From contig JACASX010000012.1 in NCBI GenBank assembly GCA_013390745.1, forward strand, positions 1 to 32,594: a stretch of 32,594 nt of DNA, in the 5' to 3' direction. The stretch is from Marine Group I thaumarchaeote (GTDB taxonomy: Archaea > Thermoproteota > Nitrososphaeria > Nitrososphaerales > Nitrosopumilaceae). Position 1 is the first letter of the stretch, and every line of letters begins with the position of its first letter. The translations under genes and the position numbers were made by a program. Below, piece by piece: positions 23,319 through 31,327 of the stretch. The notes below the pieces were generated by a model. It did not search any database and had not been told where the DNA came from. It saw nothing but the letters and a program-made list of their open reading frames with translations.

Positions 23319-23465
23319 CTATCTAATTATTTCCTTCAGCATTGAATTTTGTTGGTATCGTGCATTTTTTAGCATAAATTTTAAAAACCTAATTTCTGAT
23401 TTTATTAATTTGACTTCAATTTTAACCAGGTCCTTTCGTAATTCCTCAGAGTGACCATATACCAT
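23319..23465 (-). CDS. Possible 48-residue helical protein in the map/tRNA-Pro gap
   Basis: The 335-base gap between map and tRNA-Pro contains an ATG-to-TAG frame on the minus strand. The product begins MVYGHSEELRKDLVKIEVKL and ends NSMLKEIIR. It has no Pro, is rich in Lys, Glu, Ile and Leu, and would form one long amphipathic helix. A T/A-rich stretch (TTTTTGTATTTTATTA) lies 15-30 bases upstream and could hold a TATA box, though its position is not ideal. A chance frame cannot be excluded, because a 69-codon frame runs over the same bases on the other strand. The rest of the gap (23466-23591) shows only a weak TATA-like sequence for the tRNA. Confidence 0.35.
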   Translation of the reverse strand: MVYGHSEELRKDLVKIEVKLIKSEIRFLKFMLKNARYQQNSMLKEIIR

Positions 23466-23591
23466 AGGAAAGCAATAGGTAATAAAATACAAAAATGATC
23501 AAGTTATGAATTTCTGACTTAGTTATTGTAATTTTCTGACATAATGGAATCTCATCTATTGTCTTAAATTGGGCAATTGTTTTTGTTTGCT

Positions 23592-23665
23592 GGGAGTGTG
23601 GTCTAGCTTGGTATGATTCTGCGTTTGGGACGCAGAGATCGCGCGTTCGAATCTCGCCACTCCCA
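23592..23665 (+). tRNA. tRNA-Pro (anticodon UGG)
   Basis: The acceptor stem GGGAGTG/CACTCCC is perfect, and A23665 is the discriminator. The D stem GTC/GAT is short. The anticodon stem CTGCG/CGCAG encloses TTTGGGA with anticodon TGG, reading CCA and other Pro codons by wobble. The T arm GCGCG-TTCGAAT-CTCGC has one C-T mismatch at the fourth pair. CCA is not encoded and no intron is visible. TTAAATT about 25 bases upstream is a candidate TATA box. Confidence 0.92.
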
Positions 23666-23731
23666 TATTTTATCTATAAAGAATTAGTGATATTTAGAAC
23701 AAAATATTAACGATATACGATAAATTTTGTC

Positions 23732-24238
23732 ATGTTTCTCAAAGTTCTCATGTTAAAGCAGGATGATCCTAGAAAATGTAGTGCTGCAAAATTAGTAAAA
23801 TTTGGTCTTGCAAAACCTGTTACACGAACTGCCTCACGTACATTGATTTTAAACCCATTTTCAAAAAAAACATTATTGAAATCAGACAAAAAATTTGTTA
23901 ACTCTATTACTGGAATTGATTGTTCGTGGAATCTCGTTACATCAGCCTTCAAAAAGCCATTTACAGGCATATCAAGAAAGCTTCCACCATTATTAGCAGG
24001 AAACCCCATGAATTATTCCAAATTAAACAAATTGTCTACTGTAGAGGCATTGGCTGGGGCTGTCTACATTTTGGGAGAGCCTGAGTTAACACACACACTT
24101 CTTCAAAAATTCAAATGGGGTAACACATTTTTCGAACTAAACAAAAACCTCCTACAAGACTACTCAAAAGCCCAGTCAGAGTCTGAGATTCTTGAAATTT
24201 GTCACGAATATAGGCTTGCTAATGCTCAATTTACGTAA
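23732..24238 (+). CDS. tsr3: Tsr3-type rRNA aminocarboxypropyltransferase (DUF367)
   Basis: The 168-residue protein is an archaeal Tsr3. It transfers the 3-amino-3-carboxypropyl group of SAM to a pseudouridine-derived base in the decoding region of small-subunit rRNA. Family features are the opening QDDPRKCSAAKLVKFGLAKP, then LNPFSKKTLLKSD, the GIDCSWNL core and the strongly conserved RKLPPLLAGNPMNYSKLNKL followed by STVEALAGAVYILGE. Length is typical of archaeal members. The ATG has AAATATTA 23-30 bases upstream, fitting a leaderless mRNA. It lies 66 bases after tRNA-Pro on the same strand. Confidence 0.93.
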   Translation: MFLKVLMLKQDDPRKCSAAKLVKFGLAKPVTRTASRTLILNPFSKKTLLKSDKKFVNSITGIDCSWNLVTSAFKKPFTGISRKLPPLLAGNPMNYSKLNKLSTVEALAGAVYILGEPELTHTLLQKFKWGNTFFELNKNLLQDYSKAQSESEILEICHEYRLANAQFT

Positions 24239-24265
24239 TGTTGATCAATTTTACTAACAATTACA

Positions 24266-24273
24266 GATTTATT
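24266..24273 (+). promoter_or_regulatory. TATA-like box for the APC permease gene
   Basis: GATTTATT is centred about 28 bases before the ATG at 24298, as expected for a leaderless transcript. Confidence 0.35.
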
Positions 24274-24297
24274 CAAGTGTAATTCAGTCGCTTCGAT

Positions 24298-26664
24298 ATG
24301 AGCGCGGAAACCAATTCAAGTGGACTTGTTCGAAGCCTTTCCCTTTCACAGGCAATAATGATTGGTGTTGCATCAATGATTGGCGGAGCCATATTCGTGT
24401 TAGTAGGACCTGGCATATCAGCTGCAGGCCCTGCTTTGATAATCGCATTTCTTCTTAATGGAATTATCACTCTCTTTACTGCATTAACTTATGCTGAACT
24501 AGGATCTGCCTTGCCCGCAACTGGTGGAGGATATAAGTGGGTAAGAGAGGGACTACCCAGACCAAATTCATATCTAAGTGGTTGGATGGCATGGTTTGCG
24601 CATACTATAGCAGGCAGTCTATATGCAGTTGCGTTTGGAACATTTTTTGGGCATCTGTTAAAGTCTGCAGAAATAATTGATGATACATTTGGAATTCCTC
24701 TTGAAAAGTTATTTGCTATAATTGCAATTATCATATTTGCTTTTGTCAACATTAGGGGTTCTTCACATACAGGAAAAGTAGGCAGTGCAATCACTTTTAC
24801 ACAATTAGGAATCATTGCTGCTTTGGTCATAGCTGCTCTTGTGGCTATGACGTTTACGAATCCAAACTGGCCAACTAATTTTCGAGATTTCTTTCCTAAC
24901 GGTACATCCGGTCTTATCTTGGCAATGGGTATTACATTCATAGCATTTGAGGGCTATGAAATTATTGCACAGGCAGGAGATGAGATTAAAAAACCGAAGA
25001 AGAATATTCCTAAAGCTATTCTTATTTCATTAGGAATAGTAGTTTCTGTCTACATTCTTTTTGCTTTTGTCTTTATTGGTGGACTTGATCCTTTACAAAT
25101 TGGACAGCCTGCATGGGAGTTTATTGGAGGTTATGGTGAGCTTGGAATAATTGAAGCTGCTGAATACTATCTTCCATTTGGTGCACTAATTGTACTGGCA
25201 GGTGGGTTTGTGTCAACATTGGCTGCATTAAACGCAACAACATTTGCCGCAAGCCGTGTTTCCTTTGCTATGGGAAGAAATCACGATTTACCTCCAGTGT
25301 TTGGTAAATTACATCCTAAATATCGAACGCCTTTTGTATCTACAATATGCTCTGCCGTCGTTATGATCACACTCGCAATGTTATTTGATCTAACAATGAT
25401 TGCGCTTGCCGCAACTGTTATGTTTTTGTTTTTGTTTGCCCAAGTTAACGTAGCCTGTATTACAATTCGAAGAATGGCTAAAGAAAAAAAGTTAACGTAT
25501 GGTTTTAAGACTCCATTCTTTCCTGTAGTTCCAGCTATTGGTTTTGCCGTTGTTTCTATCCTTGCTGTTTACTTGCTGTTTGCCCAACCACTTAGCTGGG
25601 CAATCGCTCTTGTTTGGATAGGAGTAGGCTTTTTGATTTACAGATTGTATACGTCAAAAAGAGAGAAACAAGCCATCGCGCCCCTTGTATTCAACCAAGA
25701 GCCTGAAGAAAGAAAGGAGTACAGGATTTTAGTAGTATTTTCCAAGAATACAGCCACTAAACTTGCCAAGATTGCAGCTGCAATTGCTGATCAAAAAGAA
25801 GGCGAAGTGTCTTTTCTTAGTGTTATAACTGTACCAAAGCAAACCCCATTATCTTTTGCAAACAAAGCTGGCGAGACCGGAATTGGTGTATTTGATGAAC
25901 TCAAGAAATCAATTTCACATTCAATACGACATAGATATCTTGTCAGGCTTTCCCATGATCCTACAGAGGCCATATTAGCTACGGCTGAAGATGAGGGAAT
26001 TAACACCATGATAATTGATTTCTCCTTTTTACGGAATAATAGAAAATTATTATCGCTATCTACTTGCGATATAATTGGAGTAATACCAGGAAAAGATTTT
26101 GACAAGGATATGTCAAACCTCATTGTTTCATATGATAAAGGGCGTCACTCAAACCTTGGACTTGAAATCGCACACGCAATTTCAGCTGATTCCAAAAGTA
26201 AGATAAGAGTTGTTCGTGGCATTACACAGTCACCAGAAGCTGAAGTCGAAATTATTAACAAAATTAATGAGGTTATGTTTGATCTAGACCTCAAAAAAAT
26301 ACAATTTGAAAAGGTGTACCCAAAAACAAAAAACATGCTAATATCATCTGAACTTTTGAAGAGCTATAACAAAACAAAGAACGGTGTTCTAATTTTAGGT
26401 GCTGGAAACCAAGCTGATACGGCGTTTAGCCCAAAGGCATTAGAGCTAGCAGATAAATCAAAAAAGACAGTATTCATAATACGCAATCATTTGTTCTCAG
26501 AATTTCATACTAGATCATTTTTCAATATATTATTGCAAATAGTCAAAGAGAACAAGATACTATATCGTATTTACATTGAGATTTTAGCAGGAATGTCATT
26601 CGTAAAATCTAAGCAGAAGATTGGAAGATACGACGAAGAGTATTTTGATTCAAAATCTGAGTAA
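24298..26664 (+). CDS. APC-family amino acid permease fused to UspA-like cytoplasmic domains
   Basis: The 788-residue protein has an N-terminal transporter of about 450 residues with twelve or so membrane helices. The first carries the APC signature VASMIGGAIFVLVGPGISAAGP, and a conserved segment reads FIAFEGYEIIAQAGDEIKKP. The remaining 320 residues are soluble. Residues about 470-600 (EYRILVVFSKNTATKLAKIA to CDIIGVIPGKD) have the alternating alpha/beta pattern of a universal stress protein, and a second similar unit follows (about 602-755, NLIVSYDKGRHSNLGLEIAH). APC-Usp fusions occur in archaea and bacteria; the Usp part may bind nucleotide and regulate transport. The substrate, presumably an amino acid or amine, is not determined. 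It is a single gene with rnpB downstream on the same strand. Confidence 0.88.
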   Translation: MSAETNSSGLVRSLSLSQAIMIGVASMIGGAIFVLVGPGISAAGPALIIAFLLNGIITLFTALTYAELGSALPATGGGYKWVREGLPRPNSYLSGWMAWFAHTIAGSLYAVAFGTFFGHLLKSAEIIDDTFGIPLEKLFAIIAIIIFAFVNIRGSSHTGKVGSAITFTQLGIIAALVIAALVAMTFTNPNWPTNFRDFFPNGTSGLILAMGITFIAFEGYEIIAQAGDEIKKPKKNIPKAILISLGIVVSVYILFAFVFIGGLDPLQIGQPAWEFIGGYGELGIIEAAEYYLPFGALIVLAGGFVSTLAALNATTFAASRVSFAMGRNHDLPPVFGKLHPKYRTPFVSTICSAVVMITLAMLFDLTMIALAATVMFLFLFAQVNVACITIRRMAKEKKLTYGFKTPFFPVVPAIGFAVVSILAVYLLFAQPLSWAIALVWIGVGFLIYRLYTSKREKQAIAPLVFNQEPEERKEYRILVVFSKNTATKLAKIAAAIADQKEGEVSFLSVITVPKQTPLSFANKAGETGIGVFDELKKSISHSIRHRYLVRLSHDPTEAILATAEDEGINTMIIDFSFLRNNRKLLSLSTCDIIGVIPGKDFDKDMSNLIVSYDKGRHSNLGLEIAHAISADSKSKIRVVRGITQSPEAEVEIINKINEVMFDLDLKKIQFEKVYPKTKNMLISSELLKSYNKTKNGVLILGAGNQADTAFSPKALELADKSKKTVFIIRNHLFSEFHTRSFFNILLQIVKENKILYRIYIEILAGMSFVKSKQKIGRYDEEYFDSKSE

Positions 26665-26697
26665 TGTTGAAATTACTGACTGAATTAACATAACCAA

Positions 26698-26981
26698 GTG
26701 TGAGCTGGTGGACGACACGCTGCTACGGCAGAGGAAACTCCTCCCTTCATACAGGATGTGTGATCTGTAGATGGATAGTCAGAGATGGCTGGCAACAGAA
26801 CAGAAAAAAATCCCATCTGGAGTGTACAATGATGGTACTGCCTGAGGTTTCCAGAGACGGAATGAAAATCTGTCCCGCACGAAGCAAGGCCAAAACGAAC
26901 CATATGTTCCTGTACTAGGTTCAGGTAGGCCGCAAAGCGAAATATCGTTAAAACAGAAGGAGGGTTACGGCCAGCACTCAC
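26698..26981 (+). ncRNA. rnpB: RNase P RNA (archaeal type)
   Basis: This stretch lacks a plausible gene and is much richer in G and C than its surroundings. It shows RNase P RNA landmarks in order: GAGGAAACTCCTCCC near the 5' end (CR I and the P4 5' strand), GGCAACAGAACAGAAAA in the middle, AGCAAGGCCAAAACGAACC, and at the 3' end ACAGAAGGAGGGTTACGG (CR V and the P4 3' strand). P4 can pair as CCTCC (26740-26744) with GGAGG (26959-26963). The ends pair as P1: GCTGG near 26704 with CCAGC at 26971, extended outward with two mismatches. The RNA is the catalytic subunit that trims tRNA 5' leaders. Its 3' end touches the stop codon of the convergent membrane protein gene. Confidence 0.88.
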
Positions 26982-28271
26982 TTATTCTTTTGGCTCAAAA
27001 CCTTTTGGTAGCGCACCACGTTTACTTGATTGTTTGTCTTCAGTCTTTTCTTCAACCTGTGGTTTTTCTTCATCGTAGTAACTTCTATGTTCATTATAAT
27101 CTTCCAAACCTGTTACTTGTGCCTCTCCTCTAACAGTCTGGTATCCTCCGGAGCCTGCACTTGTCTGTACACTAGTGAGTTGTGATGGGTCAATACCAGT
27201 TTGTTGATAATGTCCTTTCTCTTTCTTTAGTTTTCTCCAACTCATCAGCATCATTGCAACACCACCTAGTCCTGCCATGCCAGCCATACCATAGAGAATA
27301 AAGGCTGGGAATTCTCCAGCTGATGTTGATGCATAACCTTCAGGTGCATTTGGAGTAACGCCAAAAATTTCTGAATTTCCTAAAATATCTCTGTTTGCAA
27401 ATCCAATTATGTCGATACTTGCATTACCAGATGACTCGTAAGTTGTCACTCGGTATATTTTATCAGAACTAAACGTAGATTCGTGTACTTGTTCTCTTAT
27501 CAATCCCTCTCGAATACTGCTTTCTCCCATTGTAAAGGACGAAATTACAGAGCCTGTTTGAAATCCATATTTTGAAGCATCTGCACCTATTCCAGTTGGA
27601 TCAAACAAAAAGTGCCAGTTTCCAATCGGCTGTGCTTTTATTTCATCTCCGTCCATTAGTCTGGTAGAAAGAAGTTCTCCAGCATCACTAGCCTTAAGTG
27701 ATAAAGCCAATGCTGGTGTGAATCTTTCAAAGACTGAGATTGGCATGTTGATTTCAACGTCACCGTATGTGGGTGTACTTATTACAACAGGTCCAACGAC
27801 ACCAAACCCTCTCCAGTCTGTATCCAAAAGAGTTGGACTATTTTCGGAGCCGGCTTTAATCACAAAATTGTGAATTGTAGGATGTAGTATGATAGTATAA
27901 TCTACCGACATGCTTGAAGTTCTTCCAGTCATTAATGATTTGTATTCCACAGTAAGGTCAGTAATCTGAGCTATGCTACCTTGTGAAGCCATGTACGAAT
28001 TTATCCTTGAAATCAATGATTGCACGCTAGGATTTGATGAATCAGCAGAAAATGTAATTTGGTTATTTTTTCCATACATCGTTTCAGCTAGGTTCCCGCC
28101 ATCCGAATAGTCTATGTTAACTGATCTTTGGTATGTCATCTTAGCAATTGCAGTATCTGAGTTAGGGTCAATAGTAACTTCCAGCTGAGATGATGCTAAA
28201 ACAGGTGAAATGCTTCCAATAGCAATAAAAATGGACAAAAATGCTATAATTACTACAATTTTCCTTTGCAC
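26982..28271 (-). CDS. Membrane-anchored surface protein, unknown family
   Basis: The 429-residue product has a cleavable-looking signal peptide (IVVIIAFLSIFIAIGSISPV, ending VLASS near residue 28). An extracellular region of about 290 residues is rich in beta strands, Ser and Thr. One membrane helix follows (about 326-346, FILYGMAGMAGLGGVAMMLM), then the stop-transfer sequence SWRKLKKEKG and a cytoplasmic tail of about 80 residues. The tail is polar, with many Gln, Glu and Lys, and ends GALPKGFEPKE. I do not recognise a named domain; it looks like a conserved Thaumarchaeal surface protein. The start is GTG. It is divergent from cofD, with 108 bases between, and convergent with rnpB. Confidence 0.72.
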   Translation of the reverse strand: MQRKIVVIIAFLSIFIAIGSISPVLASSQLEVTIDPNSDTAIAKMTYQRSVNIDYSDGGNLAETMYGKNNQITFSADSSNPSVQSLISRINSYMASQGSIAQITDLTVEYKSLMTGRTSSMSVDYTIILHPTIHNFVIKAGSENSPTLLDTDWRGFGVVGPVVISTPTYGDVEINMPISVFERFTPALALSLKASDAGELLSTRLMDGDEIKAQPIGNWHFLFDPTGIGADASKYGFQTGSVISSFTMGESSIREGLIREQVHESTFSSDKIYRVTTYESSGNASIDIIGFANRDILGNSEIFGVTPNAPEGYASTSAGEFPAFILYGMAGMAGLGGVAMMLMSWRKLKKEKGHYQQTGIDPSQLTSVQTSAGSGGYQTVRGEAQVTGLEDYNEHRSYYDEEKPQVEEKTEDKQSSKRGALPKGFEPKE

Positions 28272-28317
28272 TAACTTTCACTTATTATATCTTTAATTAA
28301 TTTTACCCAAAAAATTA

Positions 28318-28327
28318 CTATAAAAAT
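28318..28327 (+). promoter_or_regulatory. Candidate TATA box for cofD-cofC
   Basis: CTATAAAAAT lies about 55 bases before the cofD start. It would give a transcript with a leader of about 30 bases, consistent with the Shine-Dalgarno sequence at 28369, unlike the leaderless genes around it. Confidence 0.35.
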
Positions 28328-28368
28328 GATAAAGTAATATTGGAAGCCTTACTTTGCTAAATGGTTCT

Positions 28369-28373
28369 AGGAG
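28369..28373 (+). promoter_or_regulatory. Shine-Dalgarno sequence that sets the TTG start of cofD
   Basis: AGGAG lies six bases before the TTG at 28380. An ATG at 28361 is out of frame with cofD and would give only a short peptide. Confidence 0.6.
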
Positions 28374-28379
28374 AAAAAA

Positions 28380-29300
28380 TTGATTACAATACTTGCTGGT
28401 GGCTCCGGCTCAGTTAAGATGGTGAGGGGATTTGCTTCTCAAAGAACCGATATTAACGTGGTTACTAATGTAGGGGATAATTATTGGCTTTATGGGATGT
28501 ATATCTGCCCAGACATTGATACCATTACTTATGGATTAGCTGATTTACTGGACCATGATAAAGGATGGGGAATTAAGAAAGATACATTTGGATTTTTACG
28601 ACAGATGGAAATTTTTGGAGAAGAGACATGGTTTAGGATAGGTGATAGGGATACTGCCACTCATCTTACCAGAACTAATATGCTAAAAAACGGTAAGAGT
28701 TTGAGCTACATTACAAAATGGATGTGTGAAAAATTTTCAATTGAAATTAAAATAATGCCAGTTACTGATAATACGATGGAAACTAGAATTATAACAGATA
28801 AGGGTGCCATGCACCTTCAAGAGTTTTGGGTTAAGCATAGAGGATTGGATGAAGTAAAAGGAATTGAATATCAAGGTTCAGAGAAGGTTCGCCCAAACCC
28901 AGATGCTATGAACGCAATTCATGATTCTAGTCTTATAGTTATTGCTCCAGGCAATCCTCTCACCAGTATAGGTCCAATGTTAGCAATCAAGGGTATACGG
29001 AAAGAGTTGGCAAAAAAGAAAAACAAAGTGGTGGCTATAAGTCCTATAATTGGAAATTCTGCCATTACTGGACCCACCGGAAAATACCTGGAGGCGGCTG
29101 GAATTGAAGTTTCAGCGTTGGGTGTTGCAAAGATGTATGCAGATGTTTGTTCCAACATAATTATCGATACTAAAGATCGTATGCTAACAAAAAAAATTGA
29201 GTCATTGAACATAAATGTGCATGAAACAAAAATTAGAATGATAAACAAACAATCCGAAGATGCACTAGCGGCATCCATTCTAAAACAATTCCATCATTGA
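28380..29300 (+). CDS. cofD: 2-phospho-L-lactate transferase (CofD)
   Basis: CofD (306 residues) transfers the phospholactyl (or related) group from its guanylylated donor to FO, giving F420-0. The N-terminus MITILAGGSGSVKMVRGF is the family's nucleotide-binding start. It is followed by VTNVGDNYWLYGMYICPDID, the conserved ITYGLADLLD and GWGIKKDTFGF, and later IVIAPGNPLTSIGPMLAI and VVAISPIIGNSAITGP. Length is typical. The start is TTG with a Shine-Dalgarno sequence. cofC begins one base after the cofD stop, so donor synthesis and transfer are co-expressed. cofG and cofH are about 11 kb upstream on the other strand. Confidence 0.95.
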   Translation: MITILAGGSGSVKMVRGFASQRTDINVVTNVGDNYWLYGMYICPDIDTITYGLADLLDHDKGWGIKKDTFGFLRQMEIFGEETWFRIGDRDTATHLTRTNMLKNGKSLSYITKWMCEKFSIEIKIMPVTDNTMETRIITDKGAMHLQEFWVKHRGLDEVKGIEYQGSEKVRPNPDAMNAIHDSSLIVIAPGNPLTSIGPMLAIKGIRKELAKKKNKVVAISPIIGNSAITGPTGKYLEAAGIEVSALGVAKMYADVCSNIIIDTKDRMLTKKIESLNINVHETKIRMINKQSEDALAASILKQFHH

Positions 29301-29301
29301 G

Positions 29302-29928
29302 TTGAAAATTTCAGCGATAATTCCAGTTAAGACTTTTTCTAAGGCTAAAAAAAGATTAAACTTACAGCAAGCAGTAAAGGAAAATATATGCAATCTAATG
29401 TTGCAAGAAGTTCTTAAGACTGTGTATAATTGCAAACTTGTTAACAAAATAGTTCTTGTGTCAAAGGATGAGACAGCATTAAAGATTGGTAGACAATTTG
29501 ATGCCATAGAGATTTTTGATAACGAATCTGGCGTTAACGACGCTGTCAGTTTAGCCGATCAGTATATTTCAGATAAGAAATTTGATTGTTCAGTTATCTT
29601 TCCACAGGATATACCCATAATGACGTCTTCCGATATAGATAACTTGTTAGGTTTCGTCAAGTCTAAAAACTCTGTAATTATTGTTCCATCTAGACAATTT
29701 AACGGGACAAATGCACTAGTTAGATGTCCTGCTGACATAATGAAGACGAATTATGATATGGGTAGTTATACATTTCAGATGGACGCCGCAAGAACAAAAA
29801 CTGAGAACATATCGATTGCACTAATTCGTAGAATGATGCTTGATATTGATGATGAACATGATCTTGCATTTATGCTAAAACAAAACGACAAACTAGACTT
29901 TTGTAAAAAAATAGAATCATGCTTCTAG
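29302..29928 (+). CDS. cofC: 2-phospho-L-lactate guanylyltransferase (CofC)
   Basis: CofC (208 residues) activates 2-phospholactate (or phosphoenolpyruvate in some lineages) with GTP to make the substrate of CofD. The nucleotidyltransferase N-terminus is visible as ISAIIPVKTFSKAKKRLN, and the metal-binding region as IFPQDIPIMTSSDIDNLL. The motif GTNALVRCP fits the GxNAL segment of the family. The start is TTG, one base after the cofD stop, without its own Shine-Dalgarno sequence. Its last twelve bases overlap the convergent CPBP protease gene. Confidence 0.92.
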   Translation: MKISAIIPVKTFSKAKKRLNLQQAVKENICNLMLQEVLKTVYNCKLVNKIVLVSKDETALKIGRQFDAIEIFDNESGVNDAVSLADQYISDKKFDCSVIFPQDIPIMTSSDIDNLLGFVKSKNSVIIVPSRQFNGTNALVRCPADIMKTNYDMGSYTFQMDAARTKTENISIALIRRMMLDIDDEHDLAFMLKQNDKLDFCKKIESCF

Positions 29929-30906
29929 TGTATGCTTTCTCGAATACACATAATTTAATACCAGAACTGCAACTGAAATTATTCCAGTTACAACTAGCAT
30001 TAATTCGAGTGTGTTTAGCAAAGAATGTGAAAATGCATCACCTATAGAAATTTGATTAATATCAGCTACAATGTAGCCATAAGAAAAAATGAAATAGTTA
30101 GTTGCCCAGTGAATTAGAACAGCAGGAATAAACCCGTATCTGAAATATACCCATCCGATTATAATTCCACTAGCAATCGCCTGTGCCAATTTACCAATGC
30201 TCCACGCTTCATCTGAAAAAATATGTGCCGCACCAAAAAGTATTCCTACTATAACAATCACCAATAACGCCTTTTTCATATTTACATTACGAAGATTTTT
30301 CCATGGCCACCATAATGATTTTACAAAAAATTTAAAGGATAATTTGTGCGAATATAACATAAAAAGTGGAAGTCCAATCAGCACAACTCTAAAACCCAGT
30401 TCTTCTATTATTGGCGCAAGCGATATATCAAAAAACTGAATTAGTTGGTTTGGTGCTTCTGGCTGCTCAATCGAGATACCAACAAATTCCTGCACAGCAA
30501 TTATGCCGGCAGACACAATCACTAGAATGGAAAACCATTTAATGACAGCGACAATATAGTTGTCTTGGATTTTATAACTTCCTTCAGAAATCATTGATTG
30601 TAATACGGCGACAAAATTTTTTTTTGGACCGAATATTGCAACTGTGAAGAGAATCAAAAAAGTACACCATATTACAATAAACCCAACTCCTAACTCAAAT
30701 TTTACTGGAACTTCAAAACCTATTCCCGCAAGAAAAAGGCTTAAGCTATCCATAGGATATTCGTGCGTTATATCATCTCCAATTTCTGAATTGAAAACCA
30801 GGTATGCCCCAGTGGGAAATGACAAAACCATCAAACAAAAAATTACTGATATTAATGCAGTATGCGGTATTGCTAGTCCTTGTAAAATTTTGTTTTTGGA
30901 TGACAC
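29917..30906 (-). CDS. CPBP-family intramembrane metalloprotease (CAAX protease-like)
   Basis: The 329-residue membrane protein has about eight hydrophobic segments and the CPBP active-site motifs: EELGFR (E168, E169, R173), FGAAH (H228) and HWATN (H266, N270). These residues hold the catalytic site of Rce1-like proteases within the membrane. In eukaryotes Rce1 trims prenylated proteins; prokaryotic members serve in peptide maturation, immunity or signalling, so the substrate is unknown. The start is GTG, six bases after the aIF1 stop, so the two genes form a probable operon. The 3' end overlaps cofC on the other strand. Confidence 0.88.
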   Translation of the reverse strand: MSSKNKILQGLAIPHTALISVIFCLMVLSFPTGAYLVFNSEIGDDITHEYPMDSLSLFLAGIGFEVPVKFELGVGFIVIWCTFLILFTVAIFGPKKNFVAVLQSMISEGSYKIQDNYIVAVIKWFSILVIVSAGIIAVQEFVGISIEQPEAPNQLIQFFDISLAPIIEELGFRVVLIGLPLFMLYSHKLSFKFFVKSLWWPWKNLRNVNMKKALLVIVIVGILFGAAHIFSDEAWSIGKLAQAIASGIIIGWVYFRYGFIPAVLIHWATNYFIFSYGYIVADINQISIGDAFSHSLLNTLELMLVVTGIISVAVLVLNYVYSRKHTLEA

Positions 30907-30912
30907 TTTTTT

Positions 30913-31221
30913 TCAGTGTAATTCTATTGTTTCTTCAGCAAAACCAAGCTTTACCAACGTGTCCTTAATTGTATCTCTATGGTCACCCTGTAAAAACACA
31001 TAGCCATCTTTTGCAGTTCCACCACATGCATATTTGTTTTTTAGCTCTCTTGCAACATTTCCTAGGTTGTTAATCTTAGGATCAAGTCCCTCAATCATGG
31101 TTCCCTTTTTCCTAAAACGTCGAGTCTCAAGACGTATTATAATATGGGTACTATCTTTGTCAAGGTCGCCACAGGCGCACAAATCATCAGGAAGTCCACA
31201 TGTATTACAAATAACCGCCAT
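30913..31221 (-). CDS. Translation initiation factor aIF1 (SUI1 family)
   Basis: The 102-residue protein is archaeal IF1/SUI1, which binds the small ribosomal subunit near the P site and controls start-codon selection. The core has IIIRLETRRFRKKGTMIEGL, the typical basic loop, then LKNKYACGGTAKDGYVFLQG and HRDTIKDTLVKLGF. The N-terminus carries Cys5, Cys8, Cys15 and Cys17 (CNTC and CAC), a possible zinc knuckle seen in archaeal members. The ATG is preceded by an A/T-rich TAATAATATG at about -30. It is first in a two-gene unit with the CPBP protease. Confidence 0.94.
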   Translation of the reverse strand: MAVICNTCGLPDDLCACGDLDKDSTHIIIRLETRRFRKKGTMIEGLDPKINNLGNVARELKNKYACGGTAKDGYVFLQGDHRDTIKDTLVKLGFAEETIELH

Positions 31222-31295
31222 TACTTCGAAGTCTGATGCTCTAGCATATTATTAAGCCTTATCGATATAAAATAAAGTAAATTACAAGATCCTAG

Positions 31296-31304
31296 TATTT
31301 TTTA
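31296..31304 (+). promoter_or_regulatory. TATA-like box for the p27-type zinc-ribbon gene
   Basis: TATTTTTTA is centred about 28 bases before the TTG at 31328, which supports that non-ATG start. Confidence 0.45.
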
Positions 31305-31327
31305 CAAACTAATTTTGTATTATATCA

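Noticed and set aside
23245-23454. 69-codon plus-strand frame in the map/tRNA-Pro gap
   Set aside because: It overlaps the start and promoter of map, has no promoter-like sequence, and its aromatic/hydrophobic composition is that of AT-rich noncoding DNA.
23493-23540. Possible C/D-box small RNA (ATGATCA, then CTGA 12 bases later and another CTGA)
   Set aside because: The C box has a mismatch, no C' box is visible and no terminal stem forms, so the match is too weak to call.
26685-26981. Open frames on both strands in the rnpB region (98 and 72 codons)
   Set aside because: The conserved RNase P RNA segments and P1/P4 pairings explain the sequence; the predicted peptides look unlike real proteins.
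28361-28417. Short frame from an ATG overlapping the start of cofD
   Set aside because: It gives only about 18 codons out of frame with cofD. The AGGAG sequence is placed for the cofD TTG instead.
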